A DNA stretch of 24,266 nucleotides from Lachnospiraceae bacterium (GTDB taxonomy: Bacteria; Bacillota; Clostridia; Lachnospirales; Lachnospiraceae), in contig DLZQ01000018.1 in NCBI GenBank assembly GCA_003447295.1, forward strand, positions 1 to 24,266, in the 5' to 3' direction. The notes under the pieces were generated by a model that was given only the letters and a program-made list of their open reading frames with translations, made no database searches and was not told the origin of the DNA. Of this stretch, positions 8,242-16,203 are shown one piece after another. The position numbers and the translations under genes are program-made. Each line of letters starts with the position of its first letter. Within the stretch, counting starts at the first letter, position 1.

Positions 8242-8270
8242 AGACGCCTCCTGCTTCTATATATGCTGCC

Positions 8271-8424
8271 GTAACTATTCCGAATTACATTCTCAAAATT
8301 GCCTCTACGAGGCTTTACTTTTGCTCATATGGTTACTTCGCCCTATAAATCGTGTCAAATGTTCTTACGAATGCAAACATTCGGCATACATGTTGACCTG
8401 ATTTACATGACTCTGAATAGTTAC
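8271..8424. repeat. 154-bp multi-hairpin intergenic element with inverted-repeat ends (MITE/REP-like or structured RNA)
   Basis: The ends are GTAACTATTCCGA (8271-8283) and TCTGAATAGTTAC (8412-8424), inverted copies matching at 12 of 13 bases. Inside are a GCCTC-TAC-GAGGC hairpin (8301-8313) and a long stem made of GTCAAATGT (8354-8362) with ACATGTTGAC (8388-8397), closed by CGAATG-CAAA-CATTCG (8368-8383). The whole folds into a branched structure on either strand. It fills most of the 298 bp between ALDH and the transporter gene, which otherwise holds the ALDH ribosome binding site and the transporter terminator. No open reading frame of note. Confidence 0.65.
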
Positions 8425-8477
8425 ATACTACCTAATTTTAAGTTGCAACGCAACCACTTCCCTGCTCATCCTATACA

Positions 8478-8506
8478 CAAAAACGGCAGAGTTCTCACCC
8501 CACCGT
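8478..8506 (-). terminator. Rho-independent terminator of the NSS transporter gene
   Basis: On the minus strand ACGGTGGGG pairs with CTCTGCCGT (8498-8506 with 8483-8491; three G-T pairs) around TGAGAA, followed by TTTTTG. It lies about 34 bp after the transporter stop codon. Confidence 0.75.
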
Positions 8507-8539
8507 CGTTTGTCTCTTCCTATCTTGATCTCATTTCTC

Positions 8540-9877
8540 CTATTTCCATGCAAAATTTACCATTCCGTACACATAGATGAACAGCACTGCCGCCGGCACA
8601 AAATATTTGAACACCGGCTTCATCCACGGCTGGACCTTTAAGCCCTTGCCGGCATTTGCTTCCTCCAGGAATCTGTCCCAGCCCCAGCCGACCTTATAAC
8701 AACAAAACACCGCCAGCAGGATAGAACCTATGGGCATGATATTATTCGACACCAGGAAATCCCAGAAATCGAGCCAGGTCGTCCCTGCTGCAAACGGTTG
8801 AAAATGAAATACACTGAAGCCCAGTGCTGTCGTCAGAGCCAACAGGAAACATCCGGCACCACACGCCACGCACCCTGCCGGTCTGGACCATCCGGTCAGT
8901 TCCCGGATCATGGCCAGAATATTTTCACACACGCCTAACACTGTGGACATAGCTGCGAACACCATGAACAGGAAAAATAAGGTTCCCCACCATCTGCCGC
9001 CTGCCATGTTGTTAAATACGGTCGCCATAGTATCGAACAGAAGGCTGGGACCCGCCGTCACTTCCACATCATAAGTGAAGCATGCCGGAAATATAATGAT
9101 ACCGGCGATCACTGCCACCAGTGTATCCAGGATAATAATATGGATAGACTCACCCATGAGAGAACGGTCCTTGCCGATATAGCTTCCGAAGATTGCCATA
9201 CCGCCCATTCCCACGGACAAGGTGAAAAATGCCTGATTCATGGCGCCTACCACCACAGAACCGGTGATTTTGGAGAAATGTGGGATCAGATAGAAGTTCA
9301 ATCCCTCTCCTGCTCCCGGAAGGGTAAAGCTGTGCACCGCCAGCACCAGCATCAGCACGATCAATGCTGACATCATATATTTGGTAATACGTTCCAGACC
9401 GCCCTGCAGGTTGAAGCTTAAAATAACAAAAGCGATCAGCAAGGTGACTAACAGATATGTCACATTCACCGAGGGCGTCGTGATCATTTTTTCAAAACCG
9501 AAATCCTGATTCTGCCCTGTCAGATATTTTACGAAATAATAGAGAATCCATCCGGACACCACCGCATAGAAAGCGATCAACGCAATGTTTCCGATGAGAC
9601 AGACGATGCCCCACAGATTCCATTTTCCCCTGCCGCCGGATAATTTCCGATACATATAAAGGGGACTCGTCTGCGCCGCGCGCCCCACGGAGAATTCCAT
9701 GATCATGGTGGGCAGGCCCAGCACGATCAGGCAGATCACGTAGATCAGCATGAAGCTTCCGCCACCGTTCTGCCCGCACATCCACGGGAATTTCCACACA
9801 TTTCCGCAGCCGATGGCACACCCCGCCGACAGCATGATAAATCCCAAACGACTCCCCAGTCTTTCTCTGTTTTCCAT
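8540..9877 (-). CDS. Neurotransmitter:sodium symporter (NSS/SNF) family sodium-dependent transporter
   Basis: 445 residues from the ATG at 9877. Members carry amino acids or related compounds into the cell with sodium. The sodium and substrate site of the first membrane helix is recognisable (GCAIGCGNVWKFPW, residues 19-32), and about eleven hydrophobic helices follow, the usual number for short bacterial members. I prefer the ATG at 9877, with GGGAAGG 9 nt upstream, over an in-frame TTG at 9895 that would overlap this site. It is divergent from a LysR regulator, which is a common sign that the regulator controls it. The substrate is not predictable here. A terminator follows. Confidence 0.9.
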   Translation of the reverse strand: MENRERLGSRLGFIMLSAGCAIGCGNVWKFPWMCGQNGGGSFMLIYVICLIVLGLPTMIMEFSVGRAAQTSPLYMYRKLSGGRGKWNLWGIVCLIGNIALIAFYAVVSGWILYYFVKYLTGQNQDFGFEKMITTPSVNVTYLLVTLLIAFVILSFNLQGGLERITKYMMSALIVLMLVLAVHSFTLPGAGEGLNFYLIPHFSKITGSVVVGAMNQAFFTLSVGMGGMAIFGSYIGKDRSLMGESIHIIILDTLVAVIAGIIIFPACFTYDVEVTAGPSLLFDTMATVFNNMAGGRWWGTLFFLFMVFAAMSTVLGVCENILAMIRELTGWSRPAGCVACGAGCFLLALTTALGFSVFHFQPFAAGTTWLDFWDFLVSNNIMPIGSILLAVFCCYKVGWGWDRFLEEANAGKGLKVQPWMKPVFKYFVPAAVLFIYVYGMVNFAWK

Positions 9878-9929
9878 ACCTCTGATCCTTCCCAAAACTA
9901 CTTATTCTAAACACGGGATACGGCATATA

Positions 9930-9987
9930 TTTTTGCTATTTTCCCATATTTTCGCCATCTTTTCACATTGACAGCCCTATTTTCTCA
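9930..9987. promoter_or_regulatory. Helically phased A/T-tracts over and upstream of the lysR promoter
   Basis: The motif TATTTTCNCCA or close variants recurs at 9937, 9947, 9958 and 9978 (spacings 10, 11 and 20), preceded by a T5 tract at 9930. The runs of four or five T therefore fall on one face of the helix, the known recipe for intrinsic DNA curvature or UP-element activity. Three copies end exactly at the -35 hexamer and the fourth lies in the promoter spacer. They could equally be repeated regulator sites. Confidence 0.6.
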
Positions 9988-9996
9988 TTATATAAT
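9968..9996 (+). promoter_or_regulatory. Perfect consensus sigma-A promoter of the lysR gene
   Basis: TTGACA (9968-9973), a 17-bp spacer, and TATAAT (9991-9996): an exact consensus. Transcription would start near 10003, giving a leader of about 77 nt to the ATG at 10080. An imperfect inverted repeat at 10003-10026 (AAATATTTG, A5, CAAATTATTT) sits at the start site and may be a repressor operator. Confidence 0.85.
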
Positions 9997-10079
9997 TTTC
10001 TTAAATATTTGAAAAACAAATTATTTGCATTGCATTGATCGAAGAATTAAATTTACAATATAGAAAGTGTATCTACTCT

Positions 10080-10955
10080 ATGGATGTCAAAAATCTGGAA
10101 ACCTTTGTTATGGTGAACGAACTGAAGAGCTTTACGCTGGCGGCCGGACGTCTGGGTTATACCCAGTCCACCGTATCCTTTCAGATCAAACAATTGGAAA
10201 AGGAGCTGTCCATCCCTCTGTTTGAGCGGATCGGGCATACCGTAACCCTGACCAATGAGGGGGAGAAGCTGCTGCCCCTGGCCCAGCAGATCCTGCGTCT
10301 CGCCGCCGAAGCCACCCACATCAGCGGTAATACCGCCCCTGAGGGTCTGGTGCGGATCGCCATTGCAGAGTCCCTGGCCAGCTGGGAATTTCACAGCCGT
10401 TTTAAAGATTTTCATGAAAAATATCCCGGGATCCGGTTGAAGATCGTCGCTACCAGCACTGACGAAATGTTCCAGATGCTGGGACAGAATCAGGTGGACA
10501 TTGTATACACGCTGGACCGCCGTATTTTTAATCACAATTATGTGACTGCTTTCGAGGCTCCGGTGGATATTCACTTCGTCACCGGTGCCGGTCACCCCTT
10601 AGCCGAACAGTCTCAGATCACCCTGGAACAGATTCTGGAATATCCGCTGATTCTGACAGAGAAAAACATGAGTTACCGGGCTGCTCTGGATGATCTGCTC
10701 TCCCAAAACGGTAAGGAGACAATGCCCATCATGGAGGTAGGCGATACCCAGCTGATCCGCAATCTTCTGTGTCAGGGTCTCGGCATCTCCTATCTGCCGG
10801 AGTTCGTTGTAGCGGAAGATCTTGCAAAAGGAAATCTCGTCAGTCTCCCCATGGCAGAGATTCATCCGGACATCTGGCGGCAGCTTCTGTATCACCGGAA
10901 CAAATGGATCTCTCCGGAACTGAAATGTGTAATAAAATACCTGCAGGAGGAATAA
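10080..10955 (+). CDS. LysR-family transcriptional regulator
   Basis: 291 residues from the ATG at 10080 (MDVKNLETFVMVNEL). The winged HTH is clear: FTLAAGRLGYTQSTVSFQIK followed by QLEKELSIPLFER. The rest is the periplasmic-binding-like effector domain (about 90-290). An in-frame TTG at 10035 would add 15 residues with no good ribosome binding site; LysR proteins normally begin as chosen here. It is divergent from the NSS transporter gene and probably regulates it, and perhaps itself; the effector is unknown. It has a perfect consensus promoter with phased A-tracts. Its stop codon lies in the loop of its own terminator. Confidence 0.92.
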   Translation: MDVKNLETFVMVNELKSFTLAAGRLGYTQSTVSFQIKQLEKELSIPLFERIGHTVTLTNEGEKLLPLAQQILRLAAEATHISGNTAPEGLVRIAIAESLASWEFHSRFKDFHEKYPGIRLKIVATSTDEMFQMLGQNQVDIVYTLDRRIFNHNYVTAFEAPVDIHFVTGAGHPLAEQSQITLEQILEYPLILTEKNMSYRAALDDLLSQNGKETMPIMEVGDTQLIRNLLCQGLGISYLPEFVVAEDLAKGNLVSLPMAEIHPDIWRQLLYHRNKWISPELKCVIKYLQEE

Positions 10956-10975
10956 TCCCCTGCAGGTTTTCTATT
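10939..10975. terminator. Terminator of lysR, probably shared with feoAB (bidirectional)
   Basis: ACCTGCAGG (10939-10947) pairs with CCTGCAGGT (10959-10967), followed on the plus strand by TTTCTATTTG. The lysR stop codon (10953-10955) is in the 11-nt loop. On the minus strand the stem is followed by ATTTTATTAC, so it may also stop feoAB transcripts, which end at 10999. Confidence 0.75.
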
Positions 10976-10998
10976 TGTCATCTTATCCTCTGAAATAC

Positions 10999-13341
10999 CT
11001 AGAATCCCATCAGCAAGCCAATACTATGTACCAGGAAGGCTGCCACCCATGCCACAAAACACTGCCAGAGTACCACGGCGATGGCCCATTTTCCACCCAG
11101 TTCTCTGCGGACAGAAGCGATGGCTGCCACGCAGGGAGTATACAGCAGACTGAATACCAGTAACGACGCGGCTGCCAGCGGGGTAAGTACCGTGGCAATG
11201 CTGCTGCCGAACAATACTTCCAGGGTTGCTACCACACTTTCTTTTGCCATGAATCCGCTGATCAGAGAGGTGCAGATCCGCCAGTCACCCAGGCCGAGCG
11301 GTCGAAACAGCGGTACCAGCAGACCGGATACCATAGCCAGCATACTGTTTGCCGAATCCTCAACGAGATTCAGTTTCAGGTCAAAGCTCTGCAGGAACCA
11401 TACCACGATGGTAGCAATGAAGATCACAGTGAATGCTTTCTGTAAAAAGTCTTTTGCCTTTTCCCACAACAGCTGCCCTACATTTTTGGCTCCCGGCAGA
11501 CGGTAGTTCGGCAGTTCCATTACAAAGGGCACCGGTTCTCCCTGGAACAACGTGCCCCGGTATAAAAATGCTACCAGAATTCCCATCAGGATACCAAACA
11601 GATACAATGCCGACATGATCAGTCCGCCTTTTCCCGGGAAAAATACGCTCACGAAGAACGAATAGATCGGCAATTTTGCGGAACAGCTCATAAACGGTGT
11701 CAGCAGGATCGTCATCTTACGATCTCTCTCACTGGTCAGTGTTCTCGTGGCCATGACTGCCGGGACCGTACATCCGAACCCGATCAGCATCGGCACAATG
11801 CTTCGTCCGGACAAACCGATCTTTCGAAGCAGCTTATCCATAACAAATGCCACACGGGCAATATAGCCGCTGTCCTCCATCAGAGACAGGAAGAAAAACA
11901 GAGTGACCACGATGGGCAGGAAACTCAATACACTTCCCACACCGGTAAAGATACCGTCTATTACAAGGCTTTGGACCGCACTGTTGACATGAGCTGCCGT
12001 CAATGCCGCATCTGTGATCTCCGTCAATTTTCCGATTCCCAGTTCCAGCAGTCCCTGGAGCCACGCTCCGATGACATTGAAAGTCAGATAGAATACCAGC
12101 AACATGATCAGGATAAAACAGGGAATTGCCGTATATTTTCCGGTGAGGATCCGGTCGATCTTCTCACTGCGGATCCGTTCCTTACTTTCTTTGGGTTTTA
12201 CTACTGTCTGCTCGCATAATCTCTCGATAAAATCAAAACGCATATCGGCAATGGCTGCACTTCTGTCCACGCCACGCTCCGCCTCCATCTGACAGACAAT
12301 GTGCTCCAGCATTTCTTTTTCATTTTCATCCAGCTGCAGCTTCTCCAGGATCAGGTGGTCTCCTTCAATGGCTTTGTTGGCAGCGAAACGCAGGGGCAGC
12401 TTTGCAGACTCCGCATGATCCTCGATCAGATGGCATACCGCATGGATGCAGCGGTGTACGGAACCGTCATGATCGTTTTTATCGCAGAAATCCTGCCGCA
12501 GCGGCCGTTCCTGATATTTTGCCACATGGACTGCATGGCGGATCAGTTCGTCCACGCCTTCGTTTTTCGCAGCGGAAATGGGGATTACGGGTACTCCCAG
12601 GAACGCTTCCATGGCGTTCACATCGATGGAGCCGTGATTGCCGGTGACTTCATCCATCATGTTCAAGGCTACGACCATAGGAATGTTCATTTCCAACAAC
12701 TGCATGGTCAGATACAGATTACGCTCGATATTCGTCGCATCCACGATATTGATGATAGCTCTGGGTTTCTCATACAGGATAAAATTACGGGATACGATCT
12801 CTTCACTGCTGTAAGGGGACATGGAATAAATACCGGGCAGGTCTGTCACCAAAGTATCCGGATACCCCTTGATGGAGCCGTCCTTACGGTCTACGGTAAC
12901 TCCGGGGAAATTTCCCACATGCTGATTCGAGCCGGTGAGCTGATTGAACAGTGTAGTCTTGCCGCAGTTCTGATTTCCCGCCAGGGCGAACGTAAGTGTC
13001 GTTCCCTCCGGCAGAGGATTCTCGTCTTTTTTCGAATGGTATTTTCCATCCTCACCTAAGCCCGGGTGCTCCGCATCCGTCACCCGGTCCAGCCCTTTAT
13101 GTTCTCTTGTTCTCTTCGATATGGGTGCGATCTCGATCTGATCCGCTTCCGCCAAACGCAACGTTAGTTCATAGCCGTGCACCTGCAATTCCATGGGATC
13201 CCCCATCGGAGCCAGCTTTACCACCGTCACCTCCGCTCCCGGGATCATACCCATATCCAGGAAATGCTGTCTGAGTTCTCCGGAACCACCGACGGTTTCG
13301 ATCACGGCGCTTTTACCGATTTCCAATTCTTTCAGTGTCAT
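10999..13341 (-). CDS. feoB: Fused FeoA-FeoB ferrous iron transporter
   Basis: 780 residues. FeoB moves Fe2+ across the cytoplasmic membrane and FeoA is a small SH3-like partner; here they are one chain. Residues about 1-75 are FeoA, then a linker, then the FeoB GTPase domain: G1 GNQNCGKT (122-129), GVTVD (147-151), G3 DLPG (167-170), G4 NMMD (227-230) and G5 SAAK (256-259). Helical linker and the FeoB Gate membrane domains follow, including GFGCTVPAVMATRTL. Frame and motifs are complete. It is transcribed alone, with a Fur-like box in its promoter, so it should be induced by iron shortage. The fusion itself is known in Clostridia. Confidence 0.96.
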   Translation of the reverse strand: MTLKELEIGKSAVIETVGGSGELRQHFLDMGMIPGAEVTVVKLAPMGDPMELQVHGYELTLRLAEADQIEIAPISKRTREHKGLDRVTDAEHPGLGEDGKYHSKKDENPLPEGTTLTFALAGNQNCGKTTLFNQLTGSNQHVGNFPGVTVDRKDGSIKGYPDTLVTDLPGIYSMSPYSSEEIVSRNFILYEKPRAIINIVDATNIERNLYLTMQLLEMNIPMVVALNMMDEVTGNHGSIDVNAMEAFLGVPVIPISAAKNEGVDELIRHAVHVAKYQERPLRQDFCDKNDHDGSVHRCIHAVCHLIEDHAESAKLPLRFAANKAIEGDHLILEKLQLDENEKEMLEHIVCQMEAERGVDRSAAIADMRFDFIERLCEQTVVKPKESKERIRSEKIDRILTGKYTAIPCFILIMLLVFYLTFNVIGAWLQGLLELGIGKLTEITDAALTAAHVNSAVQSLVIDGIFTGVGSVLSFLPIVVTLFFFLSLMEDSGYIARVAFVMDKLLRKIGLSGRSIVPMLIGFGCTVPAVMATRTLTSERDRKMTILLTPFMSCSAKLPIYSFFVSVFFPGKGGLIMSALYLFGILMGILVAFLYRGTLFQGEPVPFVMELPNYRLPGAKNVGQLLWEKAKDFLQKAFTVIFIATIVVWFLQSFDLKLNLVEDSANSMLAMVSGLLVPLFRPLGLGDWRICTSLISGFMAKESVVATLEVLFGSSIATVLTPLAAASLLVFSLLYTPCVAAIASVRRELGGKWAIAVVLWQCFVAWVAAFLVHSIGLLMGF

Positions 13342-13399
13342 AACACTTCTGTATCCTTTCGTATCTCAACATCTTAATGTTCTGTGCTGTAACAGAAGT

Positions 13400-13433
13400 A
13401 TTATAGCGCATTTGGTATTGAAAATCAGTATCA
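13400..13433 (-). promoter_or_regulatory. feoAB promoter region with Fur-like box
   Basis: On the minus strand TGATACTGATTTTCA (13419-13433) matches the 7-1-7 Fur motif TGATAATNATTATCA at 12 of 14 positions, with the two mismatches placed symmetrically. A TATAAT at 13400-13405 lies 13 bp downstream, so the box covers the -35 area and bound Fur would block transcription. Identification as Fur rather than another family member is inference. Confidence 0.7.
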
Positions 13434-13440
13434 ATTTTCT

Positions 13441-13479
13441 TTTTTATTTCCATATTTTTTTCAAAAAATGGAATAAAAA
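13441..13479. repeat. Imperfect A/T inverted repeat upstream of the chemotaxis receptor
   Basis: TTTTTATTTCCATATTTTTT (13441-13460) and AAAAAATGGAATAAAAA (13463-13479) pair with two bulged bases. It lies between the feoAB and receptor promoters; a TATAAT at 13511-13516 is the likely -10 for the receptor, but no good -35 is seen. Role unknown. Confidence 0.45.
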
Positions 13480-13544
13480 TGTAGAAAAAATTGGTGAAAG
13501 CAGTTACACTTATAATAGTATCAATATGAATACGGAGGGGGCTT

Positions 13545-15047
13545 ATGAATATGAAAGAAAATAATAAATATCGTTATACGGATACCGCGAAACGCAATAT
13601 CAGAATGAACCAGTTCTATATTATCGCTTCTTCGCTTTTGGCGATCGTGTTCCTGTTTTATCTGTGGTTAAAACTGGCAAATCACAACATTGCGCCCATT
13701 GTTACATACGCAAATACCATTCTGATCGCCGTTTTCTGTGTGATAAATACCGTGACACACCTTCGAAATAAGGCGACACGACTTTTAAAAGTCTTCGCTA
13801 CCATCGAGATCGGCATTGAGTATCTGTTGGTCGGTTTACAGACAGATGCAAGCTTCATCCACTATGCACTGATCGCCATTTTCATATTACAGATTCCTTA
13901 TTATGAGAAAAAATCTCTGAAGAAAACCGCTTTGGGATTATTCGTGCTCTACCTGATCGTCATGATTGTTCAGGCTACGAAGGGAATCTACGGTCAGGAT
14001 GTGAATGCCATCTGCTCTACCCTGCTGGTATTCCTGATTGGAATCATTATTTTGGAAACCGGTAAGATTGCTATATTATTTAACAATGATGCCATCGATT
14101 CTTCCCGTGAAGAACATAAACATGTAAAAGAAGTACTGGATAATGTTCTGGACGTATCCCAGACCGTACATCAGGAGACCACCAAAACCACAGGGCTTAT
14201 GAACCAGCTGGTACAAACTACGGAATCTGTTGCCAACAGCATGCAGGAAATTTCCGATGCCACCAATATGACTGCCACCAGCATTGAAGAGCAGAGCCAG
14301 ATGACCGGTACGATTCAGAATGCTATCGAGCAGACCAGTCATATCTCCGAGCAAATGGTTCAGATTGCTGAGGATTCTAACGAAAGCATCCGTAAAAACA
14401 TGGCTGCTATGGAATCCTTAAAACAGCAGTCCGCCATGATCAAAGATACCAACCATTCCGTCACCGATGCCATGGCAAAATTACAGGAAAAGACAAAAGA
14501 GGTGGAAACTATCGCCGGAAGCATCATGGCAATCTCCGGTCAGACAAATCTTTTAGCCCTGAACGCTTCCATCGAAAGTGCCCGTGCCGGTGAAGCCGGA
14601 CGTGGTTTCGCTGTTGTAGCACAGCAGATCCGTCAGCTGGCGGAGCAGACCAAGAGCTTTACTGAAGAGATCACCAAGATTACCAACGAGCTGAATGCCA
14701 ATGCCAACATGGTAGTCAACACTATCAACGGTTCCATTGAAGCTACCGAACAACAGGGCGAAAAGATCCTGGCTGCTTCCGAGACTTTCGAACAGCTGAA
14801 CAAAAATATGGAAGCACTGGCTTCCCAGGTAGAAGAAGTAAATCACCACATTCTGGGCTTGTCAGAATCCAATAATAAGATTATGGAAAACATCTCCCAT
14901 CTGTCCGCTGTAACCGAAGAAGTCACAGCTAATGCCGAACAGGTGCACACCATGAGCCAGAACAACCTGGATTGCGCAGAACAAGTAAAAACGGCAGTAG
15001 AACATATCCGCTCTACTACCGATGAGATGGGAACGCAGGAGAGTTAA
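13545..15047 (+). CDS. Methyl-accepting chemotaxis protein with six-helix membrane input domain
   Basis: 500 residues. The N-terminal 180 residues hold six hydrophobic segments (about 22-45, 50-72, 80-98, 103-119, 127-144, 157-178) and no large extracellular sensor. The cytoplasmic part is a long coiled coil with the conserved signalling tip at 331-358 ([20 protein letters not shown] onward), which binds CheA and CheW. No HAMP domain is evident. The sensed signal may be membrane-related, but that is a guess. The ATG at 13545 has GAGGGGG about 4 nt upstream; a second ATG two codons on is possible. It is alone in its unit and ends in a strong terminator. No chemotaxis or flagellar genes are in the window. 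Confidence 0.92.
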   Translation: MNMKENNKYRYTDTAKRNIRMNQFYIIASSLLAIVFLFYLWLKLANHNIAPIVTYANTILIAVFCVINTVTHLRNKATRLLKVFATIEIGIEYLLVGLQTDASFIHYALIAIFILQIPYYEKKSLKKTALGLFVLYLIVMIVQATKGIYGQDVNAICSTLLVFLIGIIILETGKIAILFNNDAIDSSREEHKHVKEVLDNVLDVSQTVHQETTKTTGLMNQLVQTTESVANSMQEISDATNMTATSIEEQSQMTGTIQNAIEQTSHISEQMVQIAEDSNESIRKNMAAMESLKQQSAMIKDTNHSVTDAMAKLQEKTKEVETIAGSIMAISGQTNLLALNASIESARAGEAGRGFAVVAQQIRQLAEQTKSFTEEITKITNELNANANMVVNTINGSIEATEQQGEKILAASETFEQLNKNMEALASQVEEVNHHILGLSESNNKIMENISHLSAVTEEVTANAEQVHTMSQNNLDCAEQVKTAVEHIRSTTDEMGTQES

Positions 15048-15066
15048 ACCTCCTGCGTTCTTTGAT
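15031..15066 (+). terminator. Terminator of the chemotaxis receptor gene
   Basis: A perfect 11-bp stem, GAACGCAGGAG (15031-15041) with CTCCTGCGTTC (15050-15060), around an 8-nt loop that contains the stop codon (15045-15047), followed by TTTGATCTT. The first stem arm is therefore part of the coding sequence. Confidence 0.8.
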
Positions 15067-15070
15067 CTTA

Positions 15071-15622
15071 CTATTTCAATTTCAAACCGTCTTTAAAAGC
15101 ATTTCCTACTTTATCTCCCATTGCAAGATAAGTATTATTCACAGGATCATAGCTGATTGGCTTCAATTTCTTCGGATCGATCTTGCCATCCGTCAGGATG
15201 CTTTCGTCCGCATTGACGTTGACGATATCGCCCACCAGAATGCCGTCTTCAAAACTTTTCACCTTACATTCCAGCGCCATGGGAAGTTCATCGATCAACG
15301 GTGCATTGACAAAATCACTCTTGGCTGCATGGAAACCGGACTTTGAGAATTTATCAGGTACTTTCTTCGCAGATTCCACGCCCACATAGTCGCAGGCTAC
15401 CACGGTATCTTCGGTTCCGATACTTACGGTAAATGCTCCGGTCTTTGCCAGATTCTCCGTGGTCTTATGCTCTGACATACTGATGGAGATCTCATTCATG
15501 TCCGTAATGATTCCCCATGCTGCGTTCATGGCATCGGGTACTCCATTTTCGTCATAAGTTGCAATGATCAGCACCGGCATGGGATACATTACCGGCTTTG
15601 CTCCAAAATTTACTCTGCTCAT
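15071..15622 (-). CDS. Flavin reductase-like, FMN-binding split-barrel protein
   Basis: 183 residues, the usual length of this family, starting MSRVNFGAKPVMYPMPVLII. The pattern PMPVLIIATYDENGVPDAMNAAW and the later SISMSEHKTTENLAKTGAF match the FMN-binding split barrel of flavin reductase-like proteins (for example the anaerobe Flr group). These bind FMN and pass electrons from NAD(P)H or other donors to small substrates; the partner here is unknown. AGGAGG lies 6 nt before the ATG. It follows the ArsC-like gene by 16 nt and shares its promoter. It ends facing the chemotaxis receptor terminator. Confidence 0.9.
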   Translation of the reverse strand: MSRVNFGAKPVMYPMPVLIIATYDENGVPDAMNAAWGIITDMNEISISMSEHKTTENLAKTGAFTVSIGTEDTVVACDYVGVESAKKVPDKFSKSGFHAAKSDFVNAPLIDELPMALECKVKSFEDGILVGDIVNVNADESILTDGKIDPKKLKPISYDPVNNTYLAMGDKVGNAFKDGLKLK

Positions 15623-15638
15623 ATTCGTCCTCCTTGTA

Positions 15639-15989
15639 CTAAATTAATTTTTCCTTCCATTCTGCTTCCCGGAATCCGGTCAACACCAGATCCCCGTCCA
15701 CAACAAACGGCCGCTTTACCAGCATTCCGTCCGTGGCCAGCAGCCGAAGTTGTTCCTCTTCCGTCATGTTCGGAAGCTTGTCCTTCAACTGCATGTTCTT
15801 ATATAACAACCCACTGGTATTGAAGAATTTCTTTAACGGCAGCCCACTTCTGCTCTGCCATTCTTTTAATTCTTCGTAGGTGGGGTTGTCCTCTACAATG
15901 TGACGATCTGTATAGGTGATATTATGTTCCTCCAGCCACTTTTTTGCCTTTTGACAGGTGGAACATTTGGGGTATTCTATAAATAGCAT
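15639..15989 (-). CDS. ArsC/Spx-family thioredoxin-fold protein
   Basis: 116 residues starting MLFIEYPKCSTCQKAKKWLE. The CSTC motif near the N-terminus and the later VKRPFVVDG stretch are family marks of ArsC/Spx/YffB-like proteins. Members are arsenate reductases, RNA polymerase-binding Spx regulators or thiol oxidoreductases of unknown substrate. The CxxC form is compatible with Spx/MgsR, but the sequence and the absence of ars genes do not settle it. AGGAGG lies 5 nt before the ATG. First gene of a two-gene operon with the flavin reductase-like protein, which suggests a redox role. Confidence 0.88.
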   Translation of the reverse strand: MLFIEYPKCSTCQKAKKWLEEHNITYTDRHIVEDNPTYEELKEWQSRSGLPLKKFFNTSGLLYKNMQLKDKLPNMTEEEQLRLLATDGMLVKRPFVVDGDLVLTGFREAEWKEKLI

Positions 15990-16033
15990 GGGGACCTCCT
16001 AAATGTAGCAAAATTTATTTTTTAACTAAAATC

Positions 16034-16063
16034 ATTATAATTCACTTGATTATCTTAATTCAA
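16034..16063 (-). promoter_or_regulatory. Promoter of the ArsC-like/flavin reductase operon
   Basis: Minus strand TTGAAT (16058-16063), 18 bp, TATAAT (16034-16039). The spacer carries an imperfect inverted repeat, CTTGAATTA with TAATCAAG, beginning at the -35, which could be a regulator site. Confidence 0.65.
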
Positions 16064-16103
16064 GGTATAATCTTAACAGGAATTTCTTTATATACTTCAA
16101 TAT

Positions 16104-16133
16104 AAAAAGTCCCCCGCCTCACGGCGAAGGACT
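16104..16133 (-). terminator. Rho-independent terminator of the Nudix operon
   Basis: On the minus strand AGTCCTTCGCC (16123-16133) pairs with GGCGGGGGACT (16108-16118), two G-T pairs, around GTGA, followed by TTTTTATATT. It lies 70 bp after the last Nudix stop codon. Confidence 0.88.
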
Positions 16134-16203
16134 ACACTTTCGACCCAACCATTTATATCCCGCATATCGGTCAGCGGTAAACTTTCATTACATCTACATT
16201 CTA

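Noticed and set aside
12301..13059. 252-codon plus-strand open frame
   Set aside because: Antisense to the FeoB GTPase domain, which has all its motifs; no support of its own.
13545..15047. Chemotaxis receptor as part of a chemotaxis or flagellar cluster
   Set aside because: Its neighbours are iron transport and redox genes; it is a stand-alone gene with its own terminator.
15639..15989. Arsenic resistance gene
   Set aside because: The fold is right, but no arsenic pump or ArsR regulator is nearby and the family includes Spx and unknown thiol proteins.
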